Assembly (NCBI GenBank): GCA_037576195.1
Contig: CM075101.1
Location: 11,904,001 to 11,968,000 of the forward strand
Direction of reading: 5' to 3'
Source: Phytoseiulus persimilis
Lineage: Eukaryota; Arthropoda; Arachnida; Mesostigmata; Phytoseiidae
Length of the DNA stretch: 64,000 nt
Shown: piece after piece, positions 27,801 to 34,468 of the stretch
How the letters are laid out: each line of letters starts with the position of its first letter
Numbering within the stretch: position 1 is the stretch's first letter
Made by a program: the position numbers and the translations under genes
The notes under the pieces: model-generated
The model's database searches: none
The model's input: the letters and a program-made list of their open reading frames with translations, nothing else
Told to the model about the DNA's origin: nothing

Positions 27801-30800
27801 TGAGGCTACATCTCGCGCTTCCGGCGACCGAAGCCCGGCCGGCTGCGACGCCGTGATTCGGCGGAACGAGGACAGAATCCGACTTCCTCGCCAACGGACA
27901 ACTCTTGCGCCGCGATCCATCTCAAGCTTCGGGCTGATTTCCCGAGTAACGTCTTGAAGCTCTTGAATATTTTCCCTGTTCGCGGCCGGAACGGCGAAGG
28001 TCGTGGGAGCAGCTGTACCCTTGCCGTGGAAGTGTGAAGTCGAAAAAGGGAAAATGCGATGGAGGAATGTCGAATACTTCAACACAGGGCTCTGACTGAT
28101 CCGACATCCAATCAGCTAGTCGGTGGGTGAACCGTGGGACCGAGGGGAACACGTGAGGGGAGTCGTTCGACGAACAGACGGCTCCGGATGTCGACGAGTC
28201 GGACGCGACCCATGGAGTATACGACTTCGTGGGGCCACAGCTCCGGAACGAGAGCTGCATGTAGAGAACTTCAGGGGCGATGCTGGTTAGCATCGCAACG
28301 TCCCACAGATCGAGTAACAGAAATGGATGAACAGGGGGTTCAGGTGGTGGGTGAGAGAACCGGGTACTCAGACGCCGCTCCGCTCGGTGGGGATCACGTC
28401 GGATCGTTCCCCTTGGTGTCGTTGGTCGAGGTAGATTCAAACCTTGTGTCGGGGGTCCGGGAGGACCAACGGCCCGAATGCATGTTATGCGATGCAATGA
28501 GTGCACGCCGCCCAAACGTACGTTCGGCAACAACGCATTTCTCGCGCGTCCATCCACACTCGACTTTCATGGATCGGGTTTGGGTCCAACGGTACCCAAA
28601 TTCCCAGTATATGTCAAGAACGATCCGCCGACCTACTTGCGCCCGATGTGAAACGCCAATGATCCATTTGCGTTTGTCGAGCATCTCGGCACATGAAGAC
28701 ACATGTGTTCATAGAAGTAAAAGTCTCCAGGCATACTCGACGATGCCATGCTTGTCGATTGATTCGAAGAATTGTTCTCTTTTGTTCCCGACTGGCGGTA
28801 TCAGTTCATTTTCACCAAGTTCTCGTTTCCGTTGATGCGATAAGCGAAGCAGAAGTCGCAGTCGCCATAGAACGACCGACCAAGCGGGCGAGTTTACATT
28901 TACAAGTCAAACAAAAACTTCTCTACCTCTCACACCCGGCTCCGAACTGTCCCCCTATAAACTGAAATGTTTTCCTTTCGCCGCTTATCGTTGCTTCGAT
29001 ACGCGGCTGACCTCTCGGAAAGGCGTAGTGGCTGAGTCGTACTTTATATTACAGTCGGTCCGCCTGCTCGAAACGAAATTTTTCAACCGCAGCTGCAGTC
29101 TCGCCAATCGCAAAGTTCGGACACAGATCCACCCAGTGGCGTTCACCCTTTCCCTTCGAACTCTGCATTGCCCAGAAAAAAAAACTTTTTTTTTTTTGCG
29201 GAGAATATCGAGCGAGGAAGTAATTTTTGCTGGGACTTTCGCCTTTTTTGAGCATACAGTGCCGCGCAATCGTTCACTGTCGTTTACGAGGGGGCTAGGA
29301 GGAGGAATCGGATCTGTAGACAGACTCCCGAGGTTTTGCTGACGCGGCTCCCGAGTCCTCGATCCCAGATGTGCGAGACACAGGGCGCGAGGAGTGAGAT
29401 TCCACGATCAAGAGCAGATAAACCCCAACGCAAACAACGTAGTGCTCAGCGATGCCGGAACAAATGCGGACTGGAGGTCCGTTAGGACGCAGCGGCCTGA
29501 TTAGAAGCGGGTTCGTCGGTGGATCCGTGCCCGGCAGGTTGCCACGTCTGGAGCTTCCCAAGTCGATAACCAATAGAAATCGAATTAAACGCAGAGTCGC
29601 CCGCCGGTGACCGGGGTTCAGCACATCAAGGCCAGCGCGGATTACCGGCTCTGAGTGAATCATTCATCAGAAGTCCACAAGTTCGCATAAACTTTGCTGG
29701 AGTGATGGAATGGTTCCTCTCGTCTCACCCCTGCGATCTCGCGGCGCGAGAGTTTATCCCGACTTCCGAGGTTCGGTCGAACTCAGGTCGGAGCGGGCCC
29801 GATCCGGACAGGACTGTTTTCCATTCTCTCGGTTTGCGCAGTTGTTGGTTCCAGCGACCGGGTGCAATGCAATACGGCCGCGATGGAAATCCTACAGAGG
29901 TAGCTCCTTAAGCCATCGACGGCGCCTCGTCCTGATTGGGTCCCCGGGGACCACCTCCTCCTCCGAGCCGAGACATGTCCCCGAAACAAAAAATTCGTAG
30001 TTTCCAAGAGGAAAACTTCCTCTCCCTTAGTAACAGTCTTACTGAAGATGAACGACATCGGAGCGGCTGTAAAAGCCCTCTACGATGTCTGGAAGCTGAG
30101 CCGACGCACCGCTATATCGAAATATTTCATCCGGGATTTTTCAGAAAGAGACGACAACGCTTTGACGTTGGGATGACGTCTCGGATGCCTCCCGAGGGCG
30201 AAGCGAACGTCCTCGGCCAGACACTCCGTGTTCATTCGATGTTTCGCCCCCGAGGTTTGCCCCGAGGTTCGCCGCCGCCGAGGAATATCGTCTCCGCTCG
30301 TTTCCGATTGGATGGCTAGCAGGCAGGCAGCCATTGGCTGAGTAGCGCTCTCCTGAGTTACCGAGTGTCTGTCGTGGGAGGATACACGTGGATGTGAGTC
30401 TAGAAGCGAACAACAGATGCGTTCCTCCCGAGAACCAGAAACCACCTGGAGTAGACGAGGTTGGAGGCTGAACGTTGCAAAGCCGATGATTCCCATCGCG
30501 AGGTACACAGCAGCATCAACGGCGAACTAACTCTATCCCGGCGGGAAGCAGGGAGACATCATTATCCGCCCGGTGGGTCATCGCCATCGCCGAATAACGC
30601 GGAGCCGGGCCACCGACGCCCCAAGACAAAATACGGACATGAGCTCTGAGGTTTCTGGCAGCTTCAGGCACCCCTCAAGAGAGCGGATGGTTCATCGGAG
30701 CGTACGAATTCAATCCCATTAGGATCCGATCCGACTCTTTGTGTCATGACTGAAACTCCGCAACGGAACTCCGAAAGATTCTTATGACACGGAGAGACAC

Positions 30801-33800
30801 TCCGAGGAGGGAGCGGAGGCGTGGACTCGGTGTGACGTGCTTGATGTTCGCACAGGAATTCGAGCGAGATGTCCCTCGCAGAGGTCTCCAGAAACGTTCC
30901 GTGATTTCCCGAAGCTCGCTTCTAACGGTTCTCGCTCCCCATATGTGCCCCCAGCGAACGTGTGTTCGCTCAAGAACGTGAATTCGCGCGCCTACAGGAG
31001 CAGTTCGCTTCAGTCGGTGATTTTGGCGGGCTTTAGCCTCACTACGTGTCCGTCGGTTCAGATGCGGAGATCTCCGTCAGGGAAAGAAGATTTATCGGCC
31101 CCGCGACGGGCAGACTCATGGAATCGGGACGGAAAAACGAACAAAACGGGAGCTCATAAACAAATTACAAAACATAAAACCCTCGATCCGGACGAGGTCG
31201 GCCGTGAATAAAGAGCAGTTGATCCGACCTACGACGACGACGACGACAACTTCGCTTCGTCCATACGTTGTTAACAACAGCGAAGGGCAGCTGGCTCGTG
31301 GCGGGCCCATAATTGGCCAGATAGAAATCCCTGGAGTGTCGGGCCGCTGGCTCTCGTCTCGAGCCGAATCTTCTGCCGATCGAGAGCGAGCAGCAGCGGC
31401 GGTGTAGGCGCCAACGGAAGAAGGTGTTCCGATATCCAGATGAATGGGACATCAGATAGCCAGCCTTGCGATCGGGCACCGAGAGGAAACGTCACAAAGC
31501 CAAGTGGGTTCGAGCGCAAGATCGCAAAGCCCATCCCACCGGCTTGCCTCGTCGCTTACGTATTCATCACAATTGCCGGTTCCAGGAGAAGCGGCATGCC
31601 GTCTCGACTCATTTGCGTCCCCAATCAAAACCCATCCTGTCCATGCGCGGCGCATCGCTCGCGGCAGCGATCCAACCGGTGCCTGTCGCGTGTTTCGAGA
31701 ACTCGAACCGAGCTGAGATCAGGGAGCGCTCCTTCAGTGGTCGTCGGCAACTATTTACACTCCGTGACAGGCCGGCCCCAGACAGAGGAAATTTGGAAAT
31801 CGGCGTACAAGCATCGATCAGCTGAGAAATGAACGGAATGGCACTCGTTGATTCGTGTATTGAGAGGTGGACAGCTGAAAAAGCGGCAGCAGAGCAGAGA
31901 AGGATGAACACAGTCACTGCCAAGGGAAGGAGTTGCTGGAGACCGCTATCTACAAAGTGGACGTGACTCGTAGAGTCGTTCACGCCGCTGGCCATCCACA
32001 AACCCTCCGACCCCGCGTGCGCCGCCGGCCGGGAAACACACACCAGATTGAGGGACTTGAGTTGTTATCGCTGGAGGAGCGCGACGCGACGCCTCCGCCA
32101 ACATCACCACCGCCATCACCATCATCAGTGGCTAGAGCCGGCATTAATACACTCGACAGTGGCAGCTTCCATCTCCAATAATAAAACGGGCGACAACCTC
32201 CGCATCGATCTATCCACCGGAAGACACACACACACACTCGTTCGAAACGTGAGGAGCACCGAAGTTTGTCGTTGGCTGTATCGACATCAACAGAATAGAC
32301 AAGAACACAATCAGCTGAGTCATCTGTAGAGCCGTGATCGCCGAAGCCCTCCGCGAGCTTTCAACAAAATCGGCCAGCCGGCCGGGCGGCTTGAAAAATA
32401 TCGCCGCAGTTAACTCTGTGCCGTACGTGCTGCGAGGGTTATTATCGTCGTTGTTTGTTGTTCATTCGAACGGGCCCGCCATTAGCAACAAACACTCGCC
32501 GTCAAACAGTCGGACCGTTCAGCACATATGTTTCAGCCAGTTACGCGAGTCGGTTGGTTACGTGCAGCATGACTGATTCATCTATGTATAAGACAGTCTG
32601 TCCGCTCGGTTGGACGCCTGCGTGATTGTAGCTCGCGCCGCTGCGCCACGGCCTGGCTAGATGTCCAACTCCCTGAAGGGCTTAGCGGGCGGGCGGGCGG
32701 GCGAGCGAGCGGCTGAGTAACTCTGTCCCTCATAAAGCAGGTGGCCCAGGCGGCCGAAGCTAGCGAGCTTATGGACCTTCTTGGCCAGCTGCTAAACATC
32801 GTTAGTAGGCCTCTCGAGCTGGAAGCCAGCTCGAGCGAGCTAATCCGGAAATCGGACACGTTGGCAAATAGCGCTGGTTAACGCACTAATTCCCCAACGG
32901 TTCGAACCACACGTAGCGCGAGTCGCTTCTGAAACAAGACTCTGGACGAACGGAACTCGGCTATCTCAGGATGTTACCGCGAAGGAGGAATGCGACGACC
33001 TCCAACGCGCATTGCGGGCTCCCCTTTGCGTCTGTCCGAACGCGGTCCCTTGGGGAAACCGCCGGGAGGTGGGTAGCAGCGGCTTGGGAACGGGAATTTG
33101 CAATCGTAGAGAGTCCCCCTCCCCCCCCTCTCACCGGTTCCATAGCGGAGTTCTGCCCTACTTCGGAACTCCGGAGTACCCGTCCCTTAATGCTCCTCGC
33201 CCTCGAGCTGAGTCCGTTCGGAAACAAGTTCCACTCGGCTCGGAATTGTTTTGATAGAGCGTGCTTCACGCCGGACTCGGCCTGGTTTTGGCGAAAATCG
33301 GAGCGATTCGTTGACGACAGGCGAATCCCGGGCCGCCAAAAGCCTCTCCTTGCTCCTCTCGCCAGCGGGCTTGACACCGAACCGTTGCCTCGTTCGGTCG
33401 CGTGAACTCGGAGGATTATTGCGGATTGGCGCGCTCTCCTCGCAACCCGTCCGTTGCAAGCTGTCATGGACAGTCGTTCTGATCTATTGGACCCTTGAAG
33501 ATTTCAACGCATTATCGAATTCCTGCGCCGACCCGACGAGATCGCCCGATAACTCCTCATGGGGCCGCGACAGAAAGTTCACTCGACAACGCCGCCCCCT
33601 CGGTATTTGATTGAAGGTCGCAGCGGCACAGCTCATTGTTCCGAAGCCGAATTAGCTCGAGCAGTCAACCCTGGTCGAGCGGTTCGGTGCTGAGTTTGCA
33701 TTGGTTGTGGTCATCCGACCGGTCTGAGCTGGCCCGGTGGACTCTAACGGATTGGATCGCGATGACCTCCTTTCCGAGCCAAACCGACGAGATCATCGGA

Positions 33801-34343
33801 TGTTCGTTGACGAAGTACTGTCCGGCGAGGCACTTTTTCGAATCGAGGGACCGCGCTCATCGCGAGCGCGATCCGGTTTGAACACTCACCGATTGTGGTG
33901 ATGACTGTCAGCGAGTACAAGAAGGCTCCGGAGAGAGACCAGCGACGGACGTTCGGTTTTCCGTCGTAACCGTCCTTCACGGCTTCGATGAGTCGCTGCT
34001 GGAAGTGAACCATCTCCTTGCTGACCTCAACGGTCCAGTTGTCCCGATAGAGGACGTTGTAGCGATCGGTGATCTCCCAGAGCCGCGAGACGGTCTCGTC
34101 CCGCAGCCGAATAACTGTCCCGGCCCTCTCGACTTCGTGGGGCCCTTCGAGGAAACGGAAAGTGAACGCGCCCAGGATCGAGTAGCCGACGACAAGTCCA
34201 CAAAGCCCGACGTGCGAGAAGAGGAACGCCACAAAACGCCGGCAGCACACAAAGCATCCGCCCCGCTTACGGCTGCTGTGGCTGCGGGACGAGCATCGTC
34301 GATTGTTGGCTGCGGCCGGCATCTTGGCGTTCGAGTGCTCCAT
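636..34343 (-). CDS. Two-pore-domain (K2P, TWIK-type) potassium channel, five exons, 3' end beyond the window
   Basis: The coding parts are 33890-34343, 2648-2774, 1674-1821, 1124-1241 and 636-857, joined in that order on the minus strand. All junctions are GT-AG and every phase matches, giving 356 residues plus one split codon. Seen: basic N terminus, M1 about residues 38-60, a 75-residue extracellular loop with one N-glycosylation sequon (Asn102), pore helix and filter TTIGYGE (149-155), M2 about 164-183, a cytoplasmic loop of about 120 residues, M3 about 314-337, and pore 2 ending STIG (354-357). Known for the family: K2P subunits dimerise into background K+ leak channels of the plasma membrane. 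The closest family feel is arthropod/nematode TWIK-like (TWK) or TRESK-like channels, but the exact orthologue cannot be named by eye. The cap loop has no cysteine, so the interchain disulfide of some vertebrate K2Ps is absent. M4 and the C terminus are missing because the window ends. Confidence 0.93.
1124..1241 (-). CDS. K2P channel exon 4: central M2-M3 loop
   Basis: The acceptor TTTCCATTCCAG|AAT begins in phase 0, matching exon 3. The exon has 39 codons (residues 244-282) plus one base of Arg283. The segment is hydrophilic and acidic towards its end (AEIDDLEDL), as expected for a cytoplasmic loop. The donor is strong (A|GTGAGT), phase 1. Loop exons are poorly conserved in K2P genes, so this one rests mainly on phase, splice signals and position between two diagnostic exons. 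An alternative isoform that skips exons 3-4 together would break the frame (266 nt). Confidence 0.83.
1674..1821 (-). CDS. K2P channel exon 3: proximal M2-M3 cytoplasmic loop
   Basis: The acceptor is GTCTCTTCCAG|A. The first base completes Arg194 (AG|A), and 49 codons follow (residues 195-243). The start reads FTYGKMC, as expected right after M2 in TWIK/TWK channels, where an aromatic-rich segment follows the ILARAF motif. The remainder is polar and rich in Asn, Ser and His. The donor is ATG|GTAAGA, phase 0. I found the exon by requiring an acceptor one base ahead of the frame that would fit the phase-2 end of exon 2, and the fit is exact on both sides. Confidence 0.88.
2648..2774 (-). CDS. 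K2P channel exon 2: first selectivity filter and M2
   Basis: The acceptor is TTCTTTGCAG|GC, and the two first bases complete the glycine codon left open by exon 1, giving TTIG-YGE. The exon encodes residues 152-193 plus two bases of Arg194. It carries the P1 filter GYG, then the typical K2P stretch with LGKVV, the M2 helix with YAIFGIPLM, and the inner end LANIGDILA. The donor is CAG|GTTTGT, phase 2. This is the most diagnostic exon of the gene. A continuation past the donor in the same frame would lose homology, which supports splicing here. Confidence 0.95.
5161..5181. repeat. GA-rich microsatellite
   Basis: A short (GA)n run with G-rich flank on the plus strand, inside the K2P intron. Confidence 0.8.
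5210..5245. repeat. Tandem repeat, 16-bp unit, 2.25 copies
   Basis: CGATAATCGGAAGTAA occurs twice in a row, perfectly, followed by a third partial CGAT. It sits just downstream of a GA-rich stretch (5161-5181). Confidence 0.9.
7435..7464. promoter_or_regulatory. Three tandem 10-bp palindromes matching p53-family half-sites
   Basis: The sequence is GAACATGTTC, GAACATGGTC, GAACATGTTC with no spacer. The first and third decamers match the p53-family half-site consensus RRRCWWGYYY exactly; the middle one has a single mismatch. The whole 30 bp is also a dyad broken only at that site. Known: arthropods have a p53/p63-type factor that binds such pairs. That this copy is functional is inference. Confidence 0.35.
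10407..10430. repeat. Homopolymer of 24 C
   Basis: An uninterrupted run of 24 C on the plus strand (24 G on the minus strand, the sense strand of the K2P pre-mRNA). Such a run can fold as G-quadruplex in the G strand or i-motif in the C strand. It is prone to length errors, so the true length is uncertain. Confidence 0.95.
17609..17812 (+). CDS. Candidate internal exon of an unrecognised plus-strand gene nested in the K2P intron
   Basis: An acceptor-like CGCTCCAACAG precedes and a donor GTACGT follows. The enclosed segment is exactly 68 codons, phase 0 at both ends. The peptide is Ser/Pro/Arg-rich with two basophilic kinase or 14-3-3-like sites (RRHSF near the start, RRKLSVDS in the middle), an SPPVSP proline-directed stretch, and then a non-repetitive part reading [13 protein letters not shown]. 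This looks like the disordered region of an intracellular signalling protein. The frame stays open beyond the donor (to 18526), but what follows is compositionally poor. I do not recognise the family and could not find its neighbouring exons. Confidence 0.3.
18679..18688. repeat. G10 homopolymer
   Basis: Run of ten G on the plus strand, following GAGGGAGA. A similar G10 run is at 25914-25923. Confidence 0.9.
19956..20568. mobile_element. Tigger/pogo-like (Tc1/mariner superfamily) inverted-repeat element, non-autonomous or decayed
   Basis: The right end, read inward on the minus strand, begins CAGTAAAACCTCGATACATC. This matches the general form of Tigger/pogo terminal repeats (CAGT-AACCTCGATATAACGAA type). 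The left end at 19956 begins CAGGAGAACCTCGATTTCAT, an eroded inverted copy. A TA follows the right end (20569-20570), as expected from TA-target insertion, while the left TA is lost. The span is about 613 bp. A minus-strand open frame at 20058-20351 (97 codons) has no recognisable transposase motif, so this is a MITE-like derivative or a heavily deleted copy. Extra terminal-repeat-like pieces lie inside the left end. Confidence 0.6.
19982..20090. repeat. Sub-terminal repeats of the Tigger-like element
   Basis: Within about 110 bp the motif resembling AACCTC-AT-TATATCA recurs several times with roughly 20-bp spacing, in an AT-rich context unlike the surrounding DNA. One copy at about 20062 (ACTGTAACAACCTCGATCGT) looks like a full terminal-repeat start. 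This suggests nested insertion or amplified sub-terminal transposase-binding sites. Confidence 0.4.
21335..21689 (-). CDS. Candidate internal exon of an unrecognised membrane protein (strand uncertain)
   Basis: On the minus strand the segment begins after a good acceptor (GCATCCTTTCTAG), in phase 0, and ends at a good donor (CTGCAG|GTGAAG) after 118 codons plus one base. About 62% of its codons end in G or C, close to the value I count in K2P exon 2. It has one strong hydrophobic stretch ([17 protein letters not shown]) followed by a long charged part. That layout would suit a multi-pass receptor, but no family motif is visible. The opposite strand is also open from an acceptor-like CTTCACCTGCAG at 21340 to a stop at 21693, so the coding strand is not settled. 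Confidence 0.22.
21780..22036. repeat. Long pyrimidine-rich tract (plus strand)
   Basis: About 250 bp in which C and T make up most of the plus strand. No simple repeat unit. It reads as purine-rich in the K2P pre-mRNA. Confidence 0.6.
22395..23234 (+). CDS. Unrecognised plus-strand open frame, 279 codons
   Basis: Among the longest open frames in the window. It opens at GTG (22395); the first ATG is at about 22434. The first third is Arg/Glu/Gly-rich because it overlaps a purine-rich tract, and the rest is mixed with many Ser and Arg. No domain, signal peptide or membrane segment is visible. The minus strand is also open for 189 codons (22255-22824) with Pro-rich content. Length alone is weak evidence in this low-stop composition. 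Confidence 0.12.
   Translation: MEGACRLNVERRGMDNLGRRDREMKSTRNGTVGTIARLTATHKLVNKLKRARGRVMGATGMEENEEDNRLGVEGEETRDLAAEAPTSRSPEPRGEGSKPVFSKDQLFLFPEHWVSRSQSLWLKPPTRIPALTPRKLGRRRSATYEQRRRAMNDLLVHDFPRDGREFNSVRPQVSPGQSTARNLSGARRRQLAHSGEDPAKTMNLSTCRRGLLEGFTQRSGLFMRSSHSPNVTSETIPTQISALGDSGFSVSVQTNFRDGFQASGRNNRGSPRIPTVVRQ
25914..25923. repeat. G10 homopolymer
   Basis: Run of ten G on the plus strand inside the K2P intron. Confidence 0.9.
27306..28085 (-). CDS. Unrecognised minus-strand open frame, up to 259 codons
   Basis: The frame is open from about 28085 to a stop at 27306. A pyrimidine-rich run followed by GGTACAG near 28008 could be an acceptor, in which case this would be a terminal exon of about 230 codons. 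The middle part has mixed, non-repetitive composition with plausible amphipathic stretches (for example [19 protein letters not shown]), while the last 60 residues are Arg/Gln/Ser-rich and could be chance. No family recognised. It overlaps the frame at 27922-28557 by about 160 bp in another phase. Confidence 0.2.
   Translation of the reverse strand: MLKYSTFLHRIFPFSTSHFHGKGTAAPTTFAVPAANRENIQELQDVTREISPKLEMDRGARVVRWRGSRILSSFRRITASQPAGLRSPEARDVASSVDTVPDLLDAVPFVLRISRSPDVNLISDETIDVLAKNRTRRALLTFRPSNSCVTSRSHRDVASSPRSPESSSGIGTERELNSIFSRSDPMIVYLLEERPPVGMLRNSRQRRRPPSREGLSGQSKQKHLQQTRRRTISTSMSGRQELKQATARALSNVSRGRST
27922..28557 (-). CDS. Unrecognised minus-strand open frame, 211 codons, overlapping the next
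   Basis: The centre (about 28100-28340) encodes a hydrophobic then Cys/Ser-rich segment reading [19 protein letters not shown] followed by polar sequence. Upstream is Arg/Pro-rich, downstream is Phe/His-rich. Together with 27306-28085 it gives about 1.25 kb almost fully open on the minus strand in two frames. That pattern could come from two exons, from a decayed element with a frameshift, or from chance. The plus strand has a rival open frame at 28134-28835. Confidence 0.15.
   Translation of the reverse strand: MDGRARNALLPNVRLGGVHSLHRITCIRAVGPPGPPTQGLNLPRPTTPRGTIRRDPHRAERRLSTRFSHPPPEPPVHPFLLLDLWDVAMLTSIAPEVLYMQLSFRSCGPTKSYTPWVASDSSTSGAVCSSNDSPHVFPSVPRFTHRLADWMSDQSEPCVEVFDIPPSHFPFFDFTLPRQGYSCSHDLRRSGREQGKYSRASRRYSGNQPEA
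29176..29197. repeat. Inverted homopolymers A9-C-T12
   Basis: Nine A, one C, then twelve T, able to form a near-perfect A:T hairpin or cruciform. It lies in the K2P intron. Confidence 0.95.
31231..31247. repeat. (ACG)n microsatellite
   Basis: Five full ACG units plus AC. It produces poly-Thr, poly-Val or poly-Arg in chance open frames on the two strands. Confidence 0.9.
32098..32128. repeat. Interrupted (CAC/CAT)n microsatellite
   Basis: Mixed ACC/ATC trinucleotides that read as a His-rich run in one frame. Composition-driven, not evidence of a metal-binding protein. Confidence 0.75.
32224..32238. repeat. (AC)n microsatellite
   Basis: Short perfect CA/AC dinucleotide run of about seven units. 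Confidence 0.85.
32685..32713. repeat. (GCGG)n microsatellite
   Basis: About four GCGG units grading into GCGA units. The plus strand carries four G3 runs separated by single C, a sequence class able to form a G-quadruplex. Confidence 0.85.
33890..34343 (-). CDS. K2P channel exon 1: start codon, N terminus, M1, cap loop, start of P1
   Basis: I chose the ATG at 34343-34341 because it is the first ATG of the open frame and sits in a good context (G at -3, G at +4). The frame runs further upstream only to a GTG at 34397, with an in-frame TGA just before it. The exon encodes 151 residues plus the first base of a glycine codon. The N terminus is Ser/Arg-rich with a Cys cluster at residues 30, 33 and 34, next to M1, which could be palmitoylated (inference). 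Hydrophobic M1 is at about 38-60. The loop then carries the sequon NWT at 102-104 and leads to the pore helix ending TTI. The exon ends at a strong donor (G|GTGAGT), phase 1. Confidence 0.93.
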
Positions 34344-34462
34344 CACTCCAGCCGATTGAGGTTCGACTTTTTCACGCGCCACTCGCTCTGTTTTCACAGG
34401 GCGCGATTCTCAAGCTGCATGCTGTCGCCGGGAAGGAGCTTCTTCTCTCGCCGCTGTCACCG

Positions 34463-34468
34463 TTTATA
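34463..34468 (-). promoter_or_regulatory. Possible TATA box of the K2P gene
   Basis: The minus strand reads GCTATAAACG here, about 120 bp upstream of the chosen ATG. That would put a transcription start near 34435 and give a 5' leader of about 90 nt. I see no clear initiator element, and a further upstream non-coding exon is equally possible. Confidence 0.25.

Larger units (their letters stand above)
2775..33889 (-). other. 31.1-kb intron 1 of the K2P channel gene
   Basis: The intron starts with GTGAGT and ends with TTCTTTGCAG, splitting the first glycine codon of the P1 selectivity filter. The other introns of the gene are short (266, 432 and 826 bp). I see no further K2P exon inside it. 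Its contents are listed separately: a Tigger-like element, homopolymers and microsatellites, pyrimidine-rich tracts and a few unrecognised open frames. Long parts hold nothing I can identify, including about 2.9-7.4, 10.5-17.5, 18.8-19.9, 23.3-27.2 and 29.3-33.8 kb. Confidence 0.88.

Noticed and set aside
32040-32240. His-rich open frames
   Set aside because: Produced by the interrupted CAC/CAT microsatellite.
34344-34397. Upstream extension of the K2P N terminus to a GTG codon
   Set aside because: GTG is not a normal nuclear start in animals and an in-frame TGA lies just before it. The ATG at 34343 has a good context.
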